From NCBI GenBank assembly GCA_964450755.1, contig CAYVDJ010000112.1:1-9901 (forward strand): 9,901 nucleotides of DNA, in the 5' to 3' direction. The notes under the pieces were generated by a model. That model saw only the letters and a program-made list of their open reading frames with translations, was not told where the DNA came from and did no database searches. This document shows, piece after piece, positions 1-7,100 of the stretch; the stretch's first letter is position 1, and every line of letters starts with the position of its first letter. This DNA is from JAADDG01 sp964450755. GTDB lineage: Bacteria; Campylobacterota; Campylobacteria; Campylobacterales; JAADDG01. A program made the translations under genes and the position numbers.

Positions 1-340
1 AATTCTGTCTCTTTTTCATAATACTTCAGAGCCTCTTTTAAATCACCTAAAGATGTGTAAATATCTCCTAATTTTTCATAAGAGATTGCCAAGCCATTTT
101 TAAATCTGACATTGCTTTTATCGCTGTTGTGTAGCTTTTCAAATAATTCTGTCTCTTTTTCATAATACTTCAGAGCCTCTTTTAAATCGCCTAAAGATGT
201 GTAAATTTCTCCTAATTTTGAGTAAGAGATTGCCAAGCCATCTTTAAATCTGACATTGCTTTTATCGCTGTTGTGTAGCTCTTCAAATAAATTCTTACAT
301 TTTTCATAATACTTCAGAGCCTCTTTTAAGTTGCCGTAAG
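1..340 (-). repeat. 144-nt tandem repeats encoding 48-residue TPR-like units
   Basis: The same block recurs at exact 144-nt steps: the codon TTC that begins the shared TTCATAATACTT block lies at 15, 159 and 303. Units 1 and 2 (about 1-144 and 145-288) are almost identical in DNA, including synonymous positions. The third copy keeps the core LKEALKYYEK but diverges around it. Each unit reads as two helices, [S/E]KLG.IYTSLGDLKEALKYYEK followed by ELFE.LHNSDKSNVRFK.GLAISY. The array continues past the left edge, so the copy number is unknown. Confidence 0.85.
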
Positions 341-2099
341 TTTGATAAAAGTTACCAACTCTTTCCAAAACCAAAGATATATCATGATCTTTTTCTTTTA
401 TGTATTTAACCAAATTTGATGCATATATCATATATTTTAGCGCTGAGTCATACTCTTTAACTGCTCCCGTGTTTGTATCATAATCTAAGATATCTATGCA
501 CTTGGTTATTAAAGGTTTTAAGCTGCTTAAGAGTTTATCTTTTTGTTTTGCTCTTATGATCTCGGCTGTTATCGCATTTATCTTAATCTCTTCATCATTT
601 AACTCTAACCACCCTCTGTTTGCAAGAGTATCTATTAACCCTTCTAACTCATCTTCATCAAAATTTACAAAAGATAAAATATCCTCAAAAGATAAACCAA
701 TCTCAGGTAAAACAGAGAGTATTGTTAAGATATTTAACTCTTTTTCATCCAAATTTGCTATATTGTACATAGCTTCTATGATCTCTTCTACCGTTGCGTG
801 ATTTAGATCGTGATATGTGGTGGTTATCTCTTTTCTTTTAGATAGATTTAATATGCCATTTTCCTGTAAATCTTTTAACAGGCTTTGTAGATCGTATCTT
901 TTTATGCGAGAGCTTTTTTGAGTATTTTTTGCTAAAATCTCTATGGCTAAAGTGTTATAGCCTATCGCTTTTAAAATCTTTTCTAAAAGTTCTTCCTCTT
1001 TTTTGTCAAATTTTTTATAATACTTTATAAACAGCTCTTTTGCTTTGGTCGGCGGGAGTCTGTCTATATCAATCTTTTTAAACTCTTCAAAGTTTGTAAC
1101 TCTTGAAGTCAGTAAAAAATGAATCATTTTTGTCTTTTGTAATTTGGCATAATTTGTAATTAAATCCCTGTAATCATCCAAATTGTCTATTACAAAGAGT
1201 ATCGGTTTAGATAAGTTTTCTATCTCGTTTAAGATCAAATCTATCTGTTTTTCTCTACTGTTTTGAAAATCCCCTTCAAATCTTATATCCAAATACTCCG
1301 CCAAAGATATGATAGAGTTTTCCAATCCTCTCCCCTTGTCATCATCACTGTGAGTATCTGCAAATCTCCATATCAGGGTAGAGTATTTATCTATAAAGTT
1401 ATGATAGTAGTAAGATGCCACCGTAGTTTTACCGATTCCTCCATTTCCAACAAGCATAATTATATTTTCTTTTTTATTAAAAAAGGTATCATAGATTTTT
1501 TTTACCGTCTCTTCTCTTCCTATAAAAAACAGTGGATTTAACGGTTTGTTGCCTAAGATCATTTTTGTTGAATCGATGCCTTTTTTATCTTTGTGAAAAC
1601 TGATATTAAATACTTTGCCAACATCACTGACTATCTGTTTTGATACCTCTTTTGGGTCATAATTTGTAGGATATTTTTTATTGACTATCTGTCCATGTTT
1701 GCCAAATAAAACATCTTCTTGCCACTGTCTGAAGTTTTTGTTATCTGAGTATTGAATATCACCGATATAGATATCGCCTATTGGGTATGCTAAGATTTGT
1801 ATATTTTTCTCTTTTGCTTTTTCATACTCTAAATGAGTATATGATTTACTCTCTTCTTTTGCAATCCCACCATAAGTTTCACCTAAAATATGGATAAAAA
1901 TATCCGAATCTTCGCTCTCTTGTTTACTCGCTTCCAAAGCAGATCTTGGATCGTTATCGTTTTCTAGTAATATAACTTTTAGATTTAAAGTGTTATATTT
2001 ATCTTCTAACTCTTTTTTCACCAAATCTCTTAAGGCTAAAAAGTTATTTTCGTTAAATCTTGATGATAAAAAGACCCTCACCTCTTTTGTACCGCCCAT
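1..2099 (-). CDS. NLR-like STAND NTPase: DUF4062-like + NB-ARC-type + TPR (partial, C-terminus off left edge)
   Basis: I translated this strand by hand: 699 codons stay open from ATG at 2099-2097 to the left edge, so the stop lies outside the window. An AGGAG ribosome site sits 6 nt before the ATG. Residues 1 to about 175 resemble DUF4062: VFLSSRF (9-15) at the first strand and ILGETYGG (71-78) closing a Rossmann/TIR-like half. A STAND NTPase follows: Walker A GNGGIGKT (218-225), Walker B ILFVIDNLDD (300-309), sensor LLTSR (329-333), then GYNTLAIEIL near 379-388 where NB-ARC proteins carry GLPLA. A winged-helix-like part ends in RGWLELN; the usual MHD-type histidine position appears to be N508. 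TPR-like repeats run from about 576 to the edge. In the family, the TPRs sense a ligand, the NTPase oligomerises and the N-terminal domain acts as effector. An anti-phage role is inference. Domain architecture is well supported; trigger and effector chemistry are unknown. Confidence 0.9.
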   Translation of the reverse strand, partial: MGGTKEVRVFLSSRFNENNFLALRDLVKKELEDKYNTLNLKVILLENDNDPRSALEASKQESEDSDIFIHILGETYGGIAKEESKSYTHLEYEKAKEKNIQILAYPIGDIYIGDIQYSDNKNFRQWQEDVLFGKHGQIVNKKYPTNYDPKEVSKQIVSDVGKVFNISFHKDKKGIDSTKMILGNKPLNPLFFIGREETVKKIYDTFFNKKENIIMLVGNGGIGKTTVASYYYHNFIDKYSTLIWRFADTHSDDDKGRGLENSIISLAEYLDIRFEGDFQNSREKQIDLILNEIENLSKPILFVIDNLDDYRDLITNYAKLQKTKMIHFLLTSRVTNFEEFKKIDIDRLPPTKAKELFIKYYKKFDKKEEELLEKILKAIGYNTLAIEILAKNTQKSSRIKRYDLQSLLKDLQENGILNLSKRKEITTTYHDLNHATVEEIIEAMYNIANLDEKELNILTILSVLPEIGLSFEDILSFVNFDEDELEGLIDTLANRGWLELNDEEIKINAITAEIIRAKQKDKLLSSLKPLITKCIDILDYDTNTGAVKEYDSALKYMIYASNLVKYIKEKDHDISLVLERVGNFYQTYGNLKEALKYYEKCKNLFEELHNSDKSNVRFKDGLAISYSKLGEIYTSLGDLKEALKYYEKETELFEKLHNSDKSNVRFKNGLAISYEKLGDIYTSLGDLKEALKYYEKETE

Positions 2100-2131
2100 C
2101 TTTCACTCCTCAATCCAAAGCATATAAAGTT

Positions 2132-2140
2132 ATTTTACCA
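2132..2140 (-). promoter_or_regulatory. possible extended -10 for the STAND gene
   Basis: On the minus strand TGG-TAAAAT (2140-2132) fits an extended -10 element, placing transcription start roughly 25 nt before the ATG at 2099. No convincing -35 is visible, which is usual for epsilonproteobacterial sigma-70 promoters. In DNA this AT-rich such matches arise easily, so this is only a candidate. Confidence 0.35.
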
Positions 2141-2187
2141 TTTTTTTAACATCTTTCAGTGGCAAAAATCCCTTTAAAAGCCTTTTA

Positions 2188-2199
2188 CCAAAATTTTGG
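2188..2199. promoter_or_regulatory. 12-bp perfect palindrome in the divergent intergenic region
   Basis: CCAAAATTTTGG is a perfect 12-bp palindrome lying between the divergent start sites of the STAND gene and the nucleotidyltransferase module, about 63 nt upstream of the rightward -10. It could be an operator read by a dimeric regulator serving both transcription units, but nothing in the window identifies that regulator. Confidence 0.3.
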
Positions 2200-2239
2200 A
2201 GTTTTTGGAAGCAGGGTTTCAGTCGCGCCTTGGGTGGGT

Positions 2240-2267
2240 TTGTAAAATAGATAGGAAATGATATAAT
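2240..2267 (+). promoter_or_regulatory. promoter for the DUF6922/AbiEii module
   Basis: TGA-TATAAT (2259-2267) is a consensus extended -10. TTGTAA at 2240-2245 matches four of six -35 positions at 16-nt spacing. The start of transcription would fall near 2274, about 40 nt before the first ATG of the module. Confidence 0.6.
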
Positions 2268-2297
2268 AATCTTAAGCAATCCTATAAAGATATAAAA

Positions 2298-2302
2298 AGG
2301 AG
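2298..2302 (+). promoter_or_regulatory. AGGAG ribosome binding site lying far from the downstream start
   Basis: The only good Shine-Dalgarno before the module is AGGAG at 2298-2302. It lies 12 nt before the ATG at 2315 and 44 nt before the ATG at 2347, too far to serve the latter directly. It therefore argues that ribosomes load at the upstream minicistron. Confidence 0.5.
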
Positions 2303-2314
2303 TTGAAACAGCAG

Positions 2315-2350
2315 ATGATAGATAATATTAAAAGTGCTGAAAAAAAATGA
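2315..2350 (+). CDS. possible 11-codon leader minicistron, stop overlapping the next start (ATGA)
   Basis: ATG at 2315 opens an 11-codon frame, MIDNIKSAEKK, whose TGA (2348-2350) overlaps the ATG of the next gene (2347-2349) as ATGA. The next gene has no ribosome site of its own, so translational coupling is plausible. The frame ends in eight A residues (2340-2347). A -1 slip there would fuse the 11 residues directly to the DUF6922-like protein. This may therefore be a coupling leader, the true N-terminus reached by frameshifting, or the product of a one-base loss in a homopolymer. Confidence 0.35.
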   Translation: MIDNIKSAEKK

Positions 2351-2676
2351 CAAAAGAAAGATTATTTAACAAACTTAAAGATAAGGGTATATTTTGGTCT
2401 TATTCAAAAGATATTACTTTAAAAAAAGCAGGAGATAAACTTTTTTTGGAGTATCTTTTAAAATATGGTGATTTTGATGATTTAATTTGGGCTTTTAGAT
2501 TGTATGACAAAGAGTATATAAAGAGTGTATGGGAAGAAAAGCTTAAAGATGATAAAAGATTTATCAAACTAAATCTTATGTTGGCAAGAGTTTTTTTTGG
2601 TATGGATGTTGAGAGTAGTTATTTTAAAGAGGTAAAAAATGCAAGACTTGAAAAACTTAAAATGCTTACTTCCTAA
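2347..2676 (+). CDS. DUF6922-like small protein, candidate antitoxin of the AbiEii-type nucleotidyltransferase
   Basis: This 109-residue soluble, mainly helical protein has no signal peptide or membrane segment. The pattern GIFWSYSKDI (14-23), an aromatic-acidic stretch around LLKYGDFDDLIWAF, and a closing LNLMLARVFFGMD resembles the DUF6922 family often encoded just upstream of DUF1814/AbiEii nucleotidyltransferases. I assign it from pattern memory, not a search. It has no obvious DNA-binding helix-turn-helix of the AbiEi type. It overlaps the downstream nucleotidyltransferase gene by 38 nt, so the two are co-translated. By position it is the likely antitoxin. The start is uncertain: the ATG at 2347 has no Shine-Dalgarno and follows an A8 run, and an in-frame stop at 2338-2340 rules out a simple upstream extension. 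Confidence 0.75.
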   Translation: MTKERLFNKLKDKGIFWSYSKDITLKKAGDKLFLEYLLKYGDFDDLIWAFRLYDKEYIKSVWEEKLKDDKRFIKLNLMLARVFFGMDVESSYFKEVKNARLEKLKMLTS

Positions 2677-3277
2677 AACAGAAGAACTTTTGTTAAAGTT
2701 GATACGAGAATGTCCATTTTTGCAAAACTATGTGCTTGTAGGCGGATCAGCTTTGGCGATGCACCTTTGTCATCGCAAAAGTGAGGATTTAGACTTTTTT
2801 ACCTATGGTGATAGTTTTGATAAGAGGGAGATTTTTGAGTATATTAAAAGCTTTGAAAATAAAGAAGTTTTAAACCAAACTGATGAACAGATAGATTTAC
2901 TTTTAGATGGTGTAAAGGTGACTTTTTTTAATGCAAAATGGGATTTTTTAAAGCCTAATAAAGTGGAGAAGTTTAATCTATCTTCCCTCGAAGCTATTTC
3001 GGCTATGAAAGTAAATGTGCTGTTTTTAAGAGCTAAGTATCGTGATTATTATGATTTGTATTTTTTACTTAAAGAAGAGATGAGTTTAAAAGAGATGTTT
3101 GATCATAGTCAAAATATATTAGAGGGAATCAACTTTAAACTTTTTGCTATTGCTTTACTTTATATCGATGATATAGAAGATGATACTATTGATTATCTTC
3201 AACCAAAAGAGCATATATCTAAAGAAAAAATAAGAGATTATTTCCAAGAGAGATTGGATAAGATGGTTGGGGATTGA
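2639..3277 (+). CDS. AbiEii/AbiGii-type (DUF1814) nucleotidyltransferase, candidate toxin
   Basis: This 212-residue protein carries the hallmarks of the AbiEii/MenT-like nucleotidyltransferase family. Motif I is VGGSALAMHL (34-43), followed by HRKSEDLDFFT (45-55) with the metal-binding pair D50 and D52. GVKVTFF (91-97) supplies the next strand. K124 in SAMKVN and the RDYYDLYFLL motif (135-144) complete the pocket. Family members transfer nucleotides, for studied MenT toxins onto tRNA acceptor ends, and act as toxins in type IV-like toxin-antitoxin or abortive-infection pairs. The size is within the family range and all key residues are present, so the enzyme looks active. An AAAGAGG site ends 6 nt before the ATG, inside the upstream gene, with a 38-nt overlap. 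Substrate and phage specificity cannot be read from sequence. Confidence 0.88.
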   Translation: MQDLKNLKCLLPKTEELLLKLIRECPFLQNYVLVGGSALAMHLCHRKSEDLDFFTYGDSFDKREIFEYIKSFENKEVLNQTDEQIDLLLDGVKVTFFNAKWDFLKPNKVEKFNLSSLEAISAMKVNVLFLRAKYRDYYDLYFLLKEEMSLKEMFDHSQNILEGINFKLFAIALLYIDDIEDDTIDYLQPKEHISKEKIRDYFQERLDKMVGD

Positions 3278-3316
3278 TATTGAGTTTAAATCTAATTTTT
3301 AAAATTTTTTTATAAT

Positions 3317-3353
3317 AACCTAAGTTCGATAATATGGACTGTATTAGGTTTTT
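3317..3353 (+). terminator. possible intrinsic terminator after the nucleotidyltransferase
   Basis: AACCTAA (3317-3323) pairs with TTAGGTT (3344-3350), and an inner GTTC/GGAC helix (3324-3327 with 3336-3339, one G-U pair) tightens the loop. The right arm runs into five T residues. It lies 40 nt past the stop. The outer stem is AT-rich, so termination may be weak. Confidence 0.4.
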
Positions 3354-3355
3354 AG

Positions 3356-3484
3356 AGATACCCATATATTAAAAAGTATAAAAATAATAAACCAAAAGCT
3401 CTTCGTTTAGAGCAGATAGCTCAAGTTGTTAATCGTAATAATTTATTGCAAAAAGCAGCATATAAGGAGATGGCATTGCATTAG
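3356..3484 (+). pseudogene. possible remnant: last ~42 codons of an unidentified gene
   Basis: In one plus frame, 42 codons stay open and end in TAG at 3482-3484. The residues look coding rather than random: YPYIKKYKNNKPKALRLEQ followed by IAQVVNRNNLLQKAAYKEM. The frame is closed upstream by TAG at 3353-3355, and there is no start codon or ribosome site with the right spacing. A nearby ATG (3334) opens in another frame and stops after 12 codons. I read this as the 3' scrap of a gene lost by deletion or frameshift. The identity is unknown, and chance is not excluded. Confidence 0.3.
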
Positions 3485-4056
3485 AGTCTCAATTCCATAC
3501 AGGGAGAAGTTTTGTTTAATTTTATGGATAGTTTTGCTTTTTCGTTTTCTAAAGCCTGTTTTATGGATTCTAATACATGTAAAAAGGTAGTTGAAAGTGG
3601 AGTTTTGATATTTTGAACATCTTTCTCTTTTATCAGGTTGATACACTCTTTGATCATCTCCTCATAAACAATTTTGTTAACGGCTCTTTGTATGCGGTAC
3701 TCTTGCATAAAATCGAAATTTTTTCTTAAAATCTCTTTTTCCGTTTCACTCAGATAATCTTTTTCTTTGATTTTTTCTTTTTCCAAAAGGAGATGGTTTT
3801 TATATTTTTCGATCTGTTTTTGAACTGTTTTGTCTATATCGGGTATGGCTTTTTGGATAATTTCTGAGATTTTATCAAGACTCATTATATTTTCGGGAGA
3901 GATTCTTTCACTCTCCTGTTCGCTTTGCAAATTAAAAAGCATTTTCAGAAGATGGGCTGCGGGTTCTATAAATTCAAATTTATCTGTTTTTCCTTCAAGA
4001 CTGATACCGTTGTGGGAAATAACAGGTTTATTTCCCACATGTTTTATTTTTAACAT
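3481..4056 (-). CDS. hypothetical charged cytoplasmic protein, 191 aa, downstream of the subtilase
   Basis: I do not recognise this protein. It has no signal peptide or transmembrane segment. The N-terminal part (MLKIKHVGNKPVISHNGISL, then FEFIEPAAHLLKML at about 28-41) looks like a small beta-rich start leading into a helix. Residues from about 60 to the end are highly charged, rich in K, E and I, with heptad-like stretches (IEKYKNHLLLEKEKIKEK) that suggest coiled coil. An AAAGG site lies 6 nt before the ATG. It sits 53 nt after the protease stop on the same strand and is probably co-transcribed with it. That makes a role tied to the protease possible, although one protein is predicted cytoplasmic and the other exported. 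Coding status is supported by the ribosome site, length and composition. Confidence 0.75.
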   Translation of the reverse strand: MLKIKHVGNKPVISHNGISLEGKTDKFEFIEPAAHLLKMLFNLQSEQESERISPENIMSLDKISEIIQKAIPDIDKTVQKQIEKYKNHLLLEKEKIKEKDYLSETEKEILRKNFDFMQEYRIQRAVNKIVYEEMIKECINLIKEKDVQNIKTPLSTTFLHVLESIKQALENEKAKLSIKLNKTSPCMELRL

Positions 4057-4064
4057 ATTTGACC

Positions 4065-4083
4065 TTTAAGATTAAATCTTAAA
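4065..4083. repeat. perfect 9-bp inverted repeat with 1-nt centre between two co-directional genes
   Basis: TTTAAGATT-A-AATCTTAAA is a perfect 19-nt dyad. It lies between the protease stop and the ATG of the 191-residue protein, and its edge overlaps that gene's AAAGG ribosome site (4063-4067). With a 1-nt centre it would not form a normal RNA hairpin unless some central pairs open, so a dimeric protein-binding site or a structure modulating translation is more likely than a terminator. Function is unproven. Confidence 0.45.
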
Positions 4084-4109
4084 TACCATCGTCCTTTAAA
4101 GAAAAAATT

Positions 4110-7100
4110 TTATTTGATACTGATTTGATATTTCTGTACCAAAGCTTTAAATTCATCCGAATTTAAAAAATTTTCTATCAGATCATCTCTTGTCAGTTTA
4201 TTGGTATTTAATAAATCAGTCCAGTATTTTATCCCTTCATTATCAGCCTCTCTTCCGAGGATAGAGAGATAAGCCGTTTTTATGAACTCTTTGTTTGTTA
4301 TGTTTTTTTGGAGAAATTCATCCGAACGGAAAAATGCTCTTACGATATCCGAAGCGCTTTTTTGTTTTGATAAAAGCATCTCTTTCCAATCCTGCATACC
4401 TTTTGGATCTGATGACCTATGAAGGATCAAAACATACATTCTCTCTATAAAAGCTTCCAACTGATCTTCTATTGAATAATTTGTGATATTACATTTATCA
4501 CAAAAGGTTGCAAACTCTTTTGAGAAAATAAACTCATAAAGGATCAGATCCCTTGATTTTCCTTTTTTGATCTCATCCAACCAGTATTTTTTTCCGTCTG
4601 TTTCGGCTTCTCTTCCAAGAATCGTTTTATAGGCTTTTTCAACAAACTCCTCATCGTTGTATTTACTCTTTTTAAATTCATCACTTTGAAAGAAGTATTT
4701 TGTAACATCTGCCGCACTTTCTCCTTTTTTGAGATTTGTCTGCCAGTAATTTTTACCTTCCTCATCAGCATTTCTGCCAAGGATATTGTAGTAACAGTTG
4801 TTTATAAAAACTTCGGAGTTATCGCTTTTGGTATAACTCTCTTGATGGGTTTGGTTAAAAAGAGCTATATCATCCATTATCACATCTCCTCTTACCAAAA
4901 AGAGTTTAAAGGAGAGAATCAAATCATTTGGATAAACACTTTCCAAATCTCTTTGAAAATCCCTTTTTATCGTATGCCAGTTATTGTCTGTTACTGCTCC
5001 TAGACTCAACCATACATATTCTCCGTTTTGGTTGTTGTAGTGATTTTTACTGTATCCTGAGGGTTCATAGGTGAGATAGACATTGTTTTTTGATACTGTT
5101 TTAACAGCGATGAAAACAGTAAAATATCGGTTGCTTTTTACAGAAAACTCTATATTTTTATATCTGCTCTCATTGAATCTCTGATTTAGTTTAAATCCTA
5201 TTCCGTTTTGCTCGTTTGTTGAATGATTTTTGAAGTTTGAATTTGAAAATCTGATAGCATGGCTTTTTCTGTCAGGATCATAAATATTTTCTATTTTTCC
5301 GTATCCCCATGGTATATGGTCGTAAACTCCCCATTTGTTCGTATTTTTGTTTTCCGCATCTTCAAGTATCAGTTTTTCCGTTGTTTGGGGAGTAACGGAA
5401 CTTTGTTTGGTTTTTGCCGAAATTTTTGCAGCCGGAGAGTCTCCTTTTGCATTGTAGGCTTTTATGCTATAGAGATACTCTTTGTTCTCTTCCAGTCCGC
5501 TGTCTGTGAAACTCGTAATGTCGGGATTGGTTATATGTATGAGTTTTGAATCTCTGTATATCTTAAAACCTGCTTCATTGTTGGAGTTGTCTATCCATGA
5601 AAGTTTGATTCTTGATTCGTCTATTGCCTGTGCTTTGGGATTTGAAGGTGCAAGGGGGATTTTTGGCTGATTGTCGTTATTGTTATCATCATCATTGTTG
5701 TCATTGTTGCTTTTTGTATCCAAAAACACATTTGATACTATCGCATAGGCTTGATCTTCAGTGATGATTTCATGACCTTTGATATAAAGAGTATAGCTTC
5801 CTTTTGGCGCATTTTTTATCACTATCTGTTCGGTATTGTCTGTTCTGTTATAACCGTTTGCAGTGGCAGGGTTTTCGGGACTGTTTTTGTCAAGGGAGAA
5901 AGGATAATATATTTTGCCGTCTTTTTCTATACGGATATCTATATCGTTTATCAATGTTTTTTCCTGGTTGTTGGCATCTCCCTGCGGATCTATCCAGTTT
6001 ATCGTTACTTTGATAGTTGATGAATTTTGAAGATTTATATAGTATTTTTGGATTTCATCCTGTTTTATTTTTCCGGTTTTTATCAGAGGTTTGTCGTTTT
6101 TTAGAGTATCAAGAGTTTTGACGGCATCCAAAGGCTGCATATTCCCAAAGCCAAATTCAAAATCAGGTCCTTCTCTTCCTCCGTCTGTGGCAGTATTGAT
6201 CAAAAGAGCTTTTAAAATATCATGTCTGATTTTATCTTTGGAAGTTATTTTTTTATACTCCTGCAGTATCAGTGCAGCAGCTCCCATCGCTCTTGCGGTT
6301 GCGGAAGATGTTCCTCCACCGTCTTTATAAGCCGTATCACTCTCTATGCTTGTAGATAAAAGTCTTCCGTTGCCGGGTGCTGCCGCACAGAGATCGGGTT
6401 TTATCCTCCCGTCATTTACCGGACCGGTGTTGCTGTAATATTTGATAATCTTTCCGTTATCAACGGAGAGTCCGAAAGTAAAGACATTTTTTGCATTTGT
6501 GGGACCTCTCATCATCCCCCAGTTGGGATATTCGGGATTTCCTCTGTCATTTCCTCCTGCCATGAAAACATTTAAAAAAGGATTTTTTGATACAAGTTTG
6601 TCTATATCACTTGCTTCTGCGTCATAAACTCCCGAATATGCCGGATCTTTATACAAATATGCATGGTGTGAAAGTGTGATTCCCTCATCTGCGTATGCTT
6701 TTGAGATGGCTCTGCTGTAACTGAATTCAGTTGCGAGATAGTTGTAAATCTCCGCTTCCGGCGCTCCGCCTTTGGCATCGGGATTGATTCCGGCTGCGGC
6801 GATGGTTCCTCCGATATGGGTGGCATGAAAGCTCAGTTCTTTGTTTTCTCCCATTATTTTTATCCTGCTTTGGGAATTTTGCTGAAACTCCTGATGTGTA
6901 GGACGAACTTTTCCCCAGTCAACAAGAGCTATTTTGACTCCTTCTCCCGTCAGATTATATGGTGCTTTCCACAAAGAGGAGACTTTCATCAGTTCGTATG
7001 CTTTTAGATTTGTCGTAGGGGAAAGAGCTGTTTCATCTCTTTTTCTTTTAAAAGTCTGAAAAAGAGCAATAGGGGGTTCTTTCTCTTCAATATGCCATAT

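Noticed and set aside
1..340. CRISPR-like array
   Set aside because: The 144-nt periodic repeat is in-frame protein repeat coding with no spacer structure.
496..801. Plus-strand open frame of 101 codons
   Set aside because: It lies antisense within the STAND gene, which is continuous over this stretch; no ribosome site, and Ser/Ile/Phe-rich composition typical of an antisense shadow.
1263..1541. Plus-strand open frame of 92 codons
   Set aside because: Antisense to the NTPase domain of the STAND gene, including Walker A; no independent evidence of coding.
3393..3413. Hairpin GCTCT/AGAGC with four T residues on the minus strand, as a terminator for the 191-residue gene
   Set aside because: Only a 5-bp stem and a short T run, inside the coding-like scrap; too weak to list as a terminator.
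3443..3646. Minus-strand open frame of 67 codons
   Set aside because: Overlaps the 191-residue gene in another frame on the same strand and has no ribosome site.
3830..4069. Plus-strand open frame of 79 codons
   Set aside because: Antisense to the 191-residue gene, which has a better start, ribosome site and length.
4544..7007. Several 60-105 codon frames on both strands
   Set aside because: All lie inside the 1178-residue protease gene, whose domain content fixes the true frame.
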